The notes below the pieces were generated by a model. It was not told the DNA's origin, did no database searches, and saw nothing but the letters and a program-made list of their open reading frames with translations. Shown one piece after another: positions 33,813-39,201 of a stretch of 39,201 bases of DNA (position 1 is its first letter; each line of letters starts with the position of its first letter). The position numbers and the translations under genes are program-made. Source of the stretch: an uncultured Chthonomonas sp. (lineage in GTDB: Bacteria > Armatimonadota > Chthonomonadetes > Chthonomonadales > Chthonomonadaceae); contig CAIXIX010000488.1 in the NCBI GenBank assembly GCA_903919615.1, forward strand, positions 1 to 39,201, read 5' to 3'.

Positions 33813-33878
33813 ATGGCTGCCAATGCGTCAGTACAGAAGAGAAGAGACGATTCAATGTTAAGCGGGACCGACGCATGA
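33813..33878 (+). CDS. Possible 21-codon ORF coupled to murG
   Basis: ATG 33813 to TGA 33878, encoding a basic, polar peptide (MAANASVQKRRDD...), whose stop overlaps the murG start as ATGA. It lies in a 120-bp gap between ftsW and murG that is long for this packed cluster. A GGA 4 nt upstream is a weak ribosome-binding site. It may only serve coupling, or be chance. Confidence 0.25.
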   Translation: MAANASVQKRRDDSMLSGTDA

Positions 33879-35002
33879 GAATAGTCGTAACTGGCGGTGG
33901 CACCGGTGGGCACATCTTTCCCGCGATTGCTGTATGCGAAGAGCTTAAGCGGTTAGATCCGGATGGCGAAGTGTTATACATTGGCGGCGTCAATGGAATG
34001 GAATCGACACTGGTGCCGCAGGCAGGCATACCGTATAGAGCCGTAAATGCCCGAAAATTTCCGTCACGTCCGTCGTTGGGAACGCTGCTTGGTGTCGGGT
34101 CGCTAATTCGTGGATATATGGACGCTCGCAAAATCCTGAGCGATTTCCATCCAGATGCCATCGTTGGCACGGGCGGGTATGTCGCGGCCGCTACTGTTTT
34201 ATGTGGCTGCAATCAAAAGCGCCCCGCGATTATTCTGGAGAACAACAGGATACCGGGCAGAACAAACCTGAAACTCGCATCGCGCGTACGGAAGATTGGC
34301 GTCTCATTTGAGGAGACCATAGCCCTGTTCGATCGTTCCAAATGCGTCGTAACAGGAATGCCGATAAGAACCTCAATCGTTGCGCCCGGATCGCTAACGC
34401 GGCAGGACGCAAGAGAGCGGTTTGTACCGTCGACACCGAATACGTTAGCAGTGCTCATTATTGGCGGCAGCCAGGGAGCTAGAGCCATTAACAAAATTGT
34501 GATCGAGGCTCTGCCAGAGATGTTAGCGAGAGGCTTTCTGGTGTTGCACCAGACTGGACAACGAAACTATGACGAAGTTGTTGAGGCGGCAAACCAGCGC
34601 TTCGAAGACGCATTAGTTACACAAGAGCATCGAAACAGCTACGTTGCAATGCCGTTTATAAACGCTGAGGATATGCCCATTGCTTATCGGGCGGCGGATG
34701 CGATTGTGTGTCGCGGCGGCATCTCGACACTCTCCGAGGCAGCGGCGAATGGCCTGCCAGCGATTGTGGTTCCGTTGCCAACAGCGTACGCAGACCATCA
34801 GACTGCGAATGCGCGAGCGCTCGAGCAGGTAGGCGCCGCGCTGTGCAGGCCAGAATCCGATGTCACAACTTCGAACCTCATGGACGACCTGGTTAGGATT
34901 TGCAGTGAGGGAGACGTCCGAACGATCATGACAGGCGCAAGTTTGCGTTGGGGAAAACCAGAAGCGGCGACAACTGTCGCGCGTATTGCGTTGGAAATGT
35001 AA
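33875..35002 (+). CDS. murG: Undecaprenyl-PP-MurNAc-pentapeptide GlcNAc transferase
   Basis: A 375-residue GT28 enzyme that turns lipid I into lipid II at the inner face of the membrane. GGGTGGH (7-13), VGTGGYVAAA, GGSQGARAIN, ADAIVCRGGISTLSEAAANGLP and DHQTANA are present, so the UDP-GlcNAc site is intact. The usual HEQN motif reads LENN (121-124) before RIPG. ATG 33875 has AGCGGGA about 8 nt upstream. murC follows after 1 bp. Confidence 0.95.
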   Translation: MRIVVTGGGTGGHIFPAIAVCEELKRLDPDGEVLYIGGVNGMESTLVPQAGIPYRAVNARKFPSRPSLGTLLGVGSLIRGYMDARKILSDFHPDAIVGTGGYVAAATVLCGCNQKRPAIILENNRIPGRTNLKLASRVRKIGVSFEETIALFDRSKCVVTGMPIRTSIVAPGSLTRQDARERFVPSTPNTLAVLIIGGSQGARAINKIVIEALPEMLARGFLVLHQTGQRNYDEVVEAANQRFEDALVTQEHRNSYVAMPFINAEDMPIAYRAADAIVCRGGISTLSEAAANGLPAIVVPLPTAYADHQTANARALEQVGAALCRPESDVTTSNLMDDLVRICSEGDVRTIMTGASLRWGKPEAATTVARIALEM

Positions 35003-35003
35003 A

Positions 35004-36446
35004 ATGGCAAGTTTAACCGGTGCAGGACACACTTTCTTTACGGGAATCGGCGGTATTGGTGTGAGCGCGCTTGCGCAGCTTGCCATCGCTTCTGGTATCT
35101 GTGTTTCTGGTTCAGATTCACATCTAGATATCCAGCATAATCCGGCACTGGGTCGCCTTGCCGATGCGGGCGCAAAGCTTTACCCTGGTCACCACGCGGA
35201 GAACATCGCAGACGATGTGACTTTACTCGTCGCAACTGCTGCGGTATCGGACAATAATCCCGAGCTCGTCGAGGCAAGGCAGCGAGGAATTCGGACCGTA
35301 TCCCGGGCCGCCTATCTCGGTGAATTGATGAGTGCACATCATGGTCCAACCATTGCCGTTGCAGGAACCCACGGCAAGACAACCACAACTGGCATGCTGG
35401 GTGTGATGTTGAAACATGCGGGCTGGGAACCAACCGTATTTGTTGGTGGGGAAATCCCCATGCTTGGCGGGAACGTCTCACTGGGCACAGCCGACGGGCC
35501 GTTTGTAGCCGAAGCTTGTGAAGCGTATGACTCCTTTTTATGGCTGAAGCCAGAGATTGCGATCGTCACTAACATTGAAGCGGATCACCTCGATCACTAC
35601 AACAGTTTGGAAGGCGTATACGACGGTTTTCGAAAGTTCCTAAAAGGCGCCACACACGCAATTGTCTGCTGCGCTTCGGATCCTGGTGTTGAGCACCTTT
35701 CCGTTGAGAAAGGCGACTTTGCATGCACGTGGGTCGGATATGGGAGCGAGCCAACGACGGTAACCTCACCAGATGGCTCGAGTTATACCGTTAGTGTCAT
35801 CGGTAGAAATAAGATATTGATTCAGGGCGGCAAGGAATGCGCGGAGTTTGAGCTTAAAGTACCGGGCATCCATAATGTTGCAAACGCGCTAGCTGCGGCA
35901 TGTACCGGCGTACTGCTTGGAGTTTCACCGCAGGCGATCGCAGACGGTCTATCTAGCTTTGACGGGGCAACGCGTAGGCAAGACAAACTTGCCGACGTTA
36001 GGGTTCCCGGCGGCGAGATAACTGTGATCGATGATTATGCCCACCACCCAACGGAAATTGCCGCAACAGTGAGCGCGATTTCCGCCGCGTATGAGGGAAG
36101 AAGGCTGCTCCTTGTGTTTCAGCCTCACCTGTACACTAGAACGCGCGATTTTATGGACCGTTTTGCTGAGTCGTTATCCCATTCAGAATGCCTCCTGGTT
36201 ACCGCTGTCTATGCGGCTCGAGAGGCTCCAATACCGGGAGTACACGCCGCAGAAATCGTCCAGAAAGCTCGCGCAATAAACAGCGATCAGATCGGTATTT
36301 TTGTTCCAGATCGTCGTTCGGTGCCAGCGACACTTCTGGCGCTCTCCAGGCCCGGAGACGTTGCGCTATTTATGGGCGCTGGCGATATACGCGAACAGGC
36401 AGAAGAGTTCGTTAAGTTACTAAGACAGAGGAGTATCATCGCTTAA
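35004..36446 (+). CDS. murC: UDP-MurNAc--L-alanine ligase
   Basis: A 480-residue Mur ligase that adds the first residue of the stem peptide. GIGGIGVSALA near the start, SRAAYLGELM, P-loop GTHGKTTT (121-128), EACEAYDSFLWL, NIEADHLDHY, VIDDYAHHPTEI and the QPHLYTRT motif are typical. ATG 35004 is 1 bp after murG stops, with GGA about 8 nt upstream; ddl starts right at the next base after its stop. Translation is probably coupled along this run. Confidence 0.97.
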   Translation: MASLTGAGHTFFTGIGGIGVSALAQLAIASGICVSGSDSHLDIQHNPALGRLADAGAKLYPGHHAENIADDVTLLVATAAVSDNNPELVEARQRGIRTVSRAAYLGELMSAHHGPTIAVAGTHGKTTTTGMLGVMLKHAGWEPTVFVGGEIPMLGGNVSLGTADGPFVAEACEAYDSFLWLKPEIAIVTNIEADHLDHYNSLEGVYDGFRKFLKGATHAIVCCASDPGVEHLSVEKGDFACTWVGYGSEPTTVTSPDGSSYTVSVIGRNKILIQGGKECAEFELKVPGIHNVANALAAACTGVLLGVSPQAIADGLSSFDGATRRQDKLADVRVPGGEITVIDDYAHHPTEIAATVSAISAAYEGRRLLLVFQPHLYTRTRDFMDRFAESLSHSECLLVTAVYAAREAPIPGVHAAEIVQKARAINSDQIGIFVPDRRSVPATLLALSRPGDVALFMGAGDIREQAEEFVKLLRQRSIIA

Positions 36447-37547
36447 ATGGGGCAAGGCAAAGGTAGCTCGAAACGCATCAACGTTGCTGTTTTGATGGGC
36501 GGCTCATCAAGTGAGCGGCAGGTCTCGTTAAAGACCGGCAGCCAGATCGCGAATGCGCTTAGCACGGAGCGATACGAAGTGCGAGCCGTAGACACGCAAG
36601 ATTTGAAGCAGATTATGTCTGGTACTCGCAGCGACACGAGAACTCAGGAGATTGAATCTCAAGCTCCCGGCGCCAAGGACAGCGGAAACGCGCTTCAGCC
36701 CGGGCTTGAGCTAGCCGCCCCGGGTGACTCCGAAACATTGAGTAATTCTGAAAGCTGGCGGCCAGACATCGTCTTCATTGCCCTCCATGGAAAGGGCGGA
36801 GAAGACGGTTCTATTCAAGGCATGCTGGAATTCATGGGAATACCGTATACCGGCTCAGGAGTTCTTGCAAGCGCCATTGCGATCGATAAGTCGATGACAA
36901 AGCGGCTCTTTACTTCAGCAGGTATTCAGGTTATCGATGGTGTCGTAATCAACCGCGAACAGTTCCATTCAGCAAATTTCGCTCCTTGCGCTCTGGAATG
37001 GCTTGGTTTGCCACTGTTTGTTAAGCCCAACCGCGAAGGATCTACTTTTGGATGCTCGCTTGTTGATACTCTCAGTGGGTTAAGTGACGCAATTAGAAGT
37101 GCGCTCAGCTACGATGATTCTGTTCTGGTTGAAAAGTACATCTCAGGCGTTGAGATAACTGCGGGCGTTATCGAAGGTCATGATGGCATGTTACGGGCGC
37201 TTCCGCTGGTAGAGATTGTTCCCAAGGCAGCCTACTACGATTATGAGAGCAAGTACGCCGACGGTGGGAGCGAGCATATTATTCCTGCACGCATCAGCCC
37301 AGAAATTACGCGTGAAGCGCAGGAACTTGCGTTAAAATGTCATAGGACACTTGGCTGTTCTGGTGTTTCCAGAACGGACATGATTGTGGCAGACAGCAGA
37401 CTATACGTGCTCGAAGTAAACACAATTCCGGGTATGACCCCAACGAGCCTGCTTCCGCAGGCAGCAGAAAGCGATGGCATTGAGTTCCGTGAACTATTAA
37501 CCCTGATCGTAGAAGCTGGCATTCGCGCCAGACCCAGCCAGGGCTAA
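36447..37547 (+). CDS. ddl: D-alanine--D-alanine ligase
   Basis: A 366-residue ATP-grasp ligase. VLMGGSSSERQVSLKTG, FIALHGKGGEDGSIQGMLE, KPNREGSTFGCSLV, VEKYISGVEITAGV, YYDYESKYADGG and LEVNTIPGMTPTSL are present. The Tyr in YYDYESKY is the type found in D-Ala-D-Ala ligases and not in D-lactate types. Residues about 57-103 form an additional low-complexity polar stretch (S, T, G, E, Q) between the first strand-helix unit and FIALHGKGGEDG. It begins directly after the murC stop with GAGGAG 13 nt upstream. murB, often found between murC and ddl, is absent. Confidence 0.95.
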   Translation: MGQGKGSSKRINVAVLMGGSSSERQVSLKTGSQIANALSTERYEVRAVDTQDLKQIMSGTRSDTRTQEIESQAPGAKDSGNALQPGLELAAPGDSETLSNSESWRPDIVFIALHGKGGEDGSIQGMLEFMGIPYTGSGVLASAIAIDKSMTKRLFTSAGIQVIDGVVINREQFHSANFAPCALEWLGLPLFVKPNREGSTFGCSLVDTLSGLSDAIRSALSYDDSVLVEKYISGVEITAGVIEGHDGMLRALPLVEIVPKAAYYDYESKYADGGSEHIIPARISPEITREAQELALKCHRTLGCSGVSRTDMIVADSRLYVLEVNTIPGMTPTSLLPQAAESDGIEFRELLTLIVEAGIRARPSQG

Positions 37548-37567
37548 CTCTAGCCCGGAGAAGCAAA

Positions 37568-38458
37568 ATGAGCGGCACGAGACCTACAAATCGGACAAGT
37601 TCAAATGGATCCGAGCAACAAAATGCAGTACCGGATTCCGCGGCTCCTCACCAGCGTTACGCGCCTGCACGTGACCGGAACTCTACGCGCAAATTGCGAC
37701 GGCGCAGGACACTCATATGCCTTTACACGTTTCTGATCGTTGAGTTTTTCGCGTTCCTTTTCTTTTCCCCTGCTCTCACGGTAAGAACGGTGGAATTAAG
37801 CGGAATGAGCGATATAAGCGCATTCACAGCCGCAGAACTCAAGGATACGCAGGCCGCAGTTCAATTTCCAACGAGAGTAAACTGGCTGGCAGTCCGAACT
37901 GGACTCATCACGGCTCGCGTGAGTGCGCTTCCGTGGATAAAGTCGGTTTCGGTTAGCCACTTTTACCCGTTAGGGCTGCGCGCGACGGTGGTTATGCGGA
38001 CACCAGACTATGCCCTCGTAACGCCTTCTGAACGGTACGAAATGGATTCCGATAACAGGGCTATTCGCGTACTTCGACCGTCAAGCGCAGGGCATCAGCG
38101 CTTGACTCAAATCGTTACTGCCAAGAATCTGGCCGTGCAACCCGGCAAGGTGATTAAGAGCGAGCTCCTTTCTGCAGCAGCACAGATACTGCATTCATCG
38201 CAAAATGACCGCATCTTGAGGCTCACCGGAATTCATGTTGACCAGAACGACAATATATGGTTAAATATGGATAAGGGAGTCCTAATCAGGTTCGGCAATG
38301 ATGATCAAATTCAAGTAAAGCTTGCCGTCCTGAAGCGCATTCTTACTTCCGATCCAGCTACCGTCGCAAGATTTGCTGAAATTAACGTTTCCAGCGCTGA
38401 ATATCCGGCGGCTCGCTTGCGGGATCCGAACTCCGGCGCCGGTGTATCCGGTCCGTAG
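37568..38458 (+). CDS. ftsQ: Division protein FtsQ / DivIB
   Basis: A 296-residue bitopic protein: a disordered polar cytosolic part (1-40), RKLRRRR, a membrane helix (48-68), then a POTRA domain (about 71-145; VRTVELSGMSDISAFTAAEL, RVSALPWIKSVSVSHFYPLGLRATVVMRTPDYAL) and the beta domain to the end. It recruits and regulates FtsL/FtsB and FtsW/FtsI. GGAGA lies 6-7 nt before ATG 37568. The following 134 bp carry no gene. Confidence 0.9.
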   Translation: MSGTRPTNRTSSNGSEQQNAVPDSAAPHQRYAPARDRNSTRKLRRRRTLICLYTFLIVEFFAFLFFSPALTVRTVELSGMSDISAFTAAELKDTQAAVQFPTRVNWLAVRTGLITARVSALPWIKSVSVSHFYPLGLRATVVMRTPDYALVTPSERYEMDSDNRAIRVLRPSSAGHQRLTQIVTAKNLAVQPGKVIKSELLSAAAQILHSSQNDRILRLTGIHVDQNDNIWLNMDKGVLIRFGNDDQIQVKLAVLKRILTSDPATVARFAEINVSSAEYPAARLRDPNSGAGVSGP

Positions 38459-38592
38459 TCTCCTAGATTTAGCTACGACGCGGCCTCGTTTAGAATAACG
38501 GGCCGGCCCCCAGGTTTCATGTATTGAAGCGCAAATATCAACTCGATGCTGGCGCTGGAAAATAGGGTTAAGGCCATGATTGGGCCGAGCCG

Positions 38593-39201
38593 ATGAGCGT
38601 TTACTCAACTAACATTTCACACAGGTCGTTTTATGGCCAGATAAGCGCCGTTTGCTTTTTTCTGGGTGTTATTCTTGCGACCGCCAAATACACGGCCAAT
38701 CAGGTTTCGCACAGCGGTAACGCAATAAGTAGGCCAGGCTTTTCGTACGATGTCGCCAATATCAAACAGGCGACGATTAAGGATGCTGAGTACGAAACAG
38801 TACTGAAGCAAAAGAACGAGTACATAACAAAACTAGAGACAAAGCTTAGCAAGGGCAACGGAGCCACAAGTTTGCTAAGCAAAACTCTTCAAGAGACAAA
38901 GTTTAGCGCCGGGCTTACCGATGCTCTAGGGCCAGGAATTCAAATATCATTGACAGACAGTCAGAGGCAACAGTTTGTTGGTGTAGAAGGCCTCAAGCAG
39001 AGCATCCTGATCCATGATAGCGATATTAATAGTGTCATCAACGAGTTAAAGGCGTGCGGCGCGGAAGCGATTGCAGTGAACGGACAGCGCATCGTGGCAT
39101 CAACATCCGTACGCTGCGTTGGTCCAGTTGCGCTCGCGCAGGCCCTGGTAGAACTCCGCGAAAGGCATCTGCTGCAACTTCCCCCATTTGGGCTCAGGCG
39201 C
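38593..39201 (+). CDS. DUF881 family protein, 5' part only
   Basis: The first 203 codons of a gene that runs off the right edge. It has a membrane helix (about 17-32), a coiled coil (about 58-88; a lysine-rich segment KQATIKDAEYETVL), and the DUF881 core: FSAGLTDALGPGIQISLTDS, ILIHDSDINSVINELKACGA and EAIAVNGQRIVASTSVRCVG. DUF881 proteins follow ftsQ in many Gram-positive and related dcw clusters; their role is unknown. ATG 38593 has a weak ribosome-binding site. Confidence 0.88.
   Translation, partial: MSVYSTNISHRSFYGQISAVCFFLGVILATAKYTANQVSHSGNAISRPGFSYDVANIKQATIKDAEYETVLKQKNEYITKLETKLSKGNGATSLLSKTLQETKFSAGLTDALGPGIQISLTDSQRQQFVGVEGLKQSILIHDSDINSVINELKACGAEAIAVNGQRIVASTSVRCVGPVALAQALVELRERHLLQLPPFGLRR

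Overview
The window is a 39.2 kb stretch of ordinary, tightly packed bacterial chromosome, dominated by essential housekeeping genes and by most of a division and cell wall (dcw) cluster. I see no insertion sequence, CRISPR array, tRNA, rRNA or phage gene. The gene set points to a diderm-like, meso-diaminopimelate-type lineage outside the well-studied phyla. The clues are a DUF1385 gene beside rpmE, a DUF5679 zinc ribbon, DUF881 after ftsQ, an OGG1-type glycosylase, a PhoPQ-related hydrolase and a DUF990-type ABC exporter. Armatimonadota is my best guess, but it is an inference from gene content and not a measured placement.

Layout, left part (1-7313, minus strand): the 5' end of a DUF1385 membrane protein; rpmE with its own promoter and terminator; a CDGSH iron-sulfur protein; an M24 Xaa-Pro peptidase; cysS with an extended -10 promoter. 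Next comes an overlapping four-gene unit transcribed mreC-mreD-PhoPQ-related hydrolase-ogg. At 7313-7527 transcription diverges to lepA and proB (plus), which converge on a thiamine pyrophosphokinase gene (minus). A GNAT acetyltransferase (plus) converges on dnaE (minus) at a two-way terminator that contains the dnaE stop codon.

Middle part (15355-22700): a six-gene minus-strand unit reads Eis-like acetyltransferase, two ABC-2 permeases, the ABC ATPase, RNase Z and a HEAT-repeat/thioredoxin (TlpA-like) fusion. Divergent from it is a near-consensus promoter (21467-21495) that drives a roughly 200-nt transcript with a 12-codon ORF, a predicted multibranched fold and a terminator. It matches no RNA family I can recall. 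A DUF5679 zinc-ribbon gene (TTG start) and about 0.5 kb of non-coding DNA follow, the latter holding a G-quadruplex motif.

Right part (22515-39201, plus strand): the dcw cluster mraZ-rsmH-ftsL-ftsI, a strong terminator, then murE-murF-mraY-murD-ftsW-murG-murC-ddl-ftsQ-DUF881, running off the window. A strong promoter precedes mraZ. Its leader carries four GTGGTG boxes whose start-to-start distances (22, 55 and 11 bp) are all multiples of 11, a probable MraZ autoregulatory operator. The mur genes make UDP-MurNAc-pentapeptide (MurC, D, E, F plus Ddl), MraY and MurG make lipid I and II, and FtsW/FtsI polymerise and cross-link with FtsL/FtsQ as divisome partners. murB, ftsA and ftsZ are not in the window. 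Odd points are an altered NDSKATN motif in MurD, an altered HEQN motif in MurG, and insertions in ProB and Ddl.
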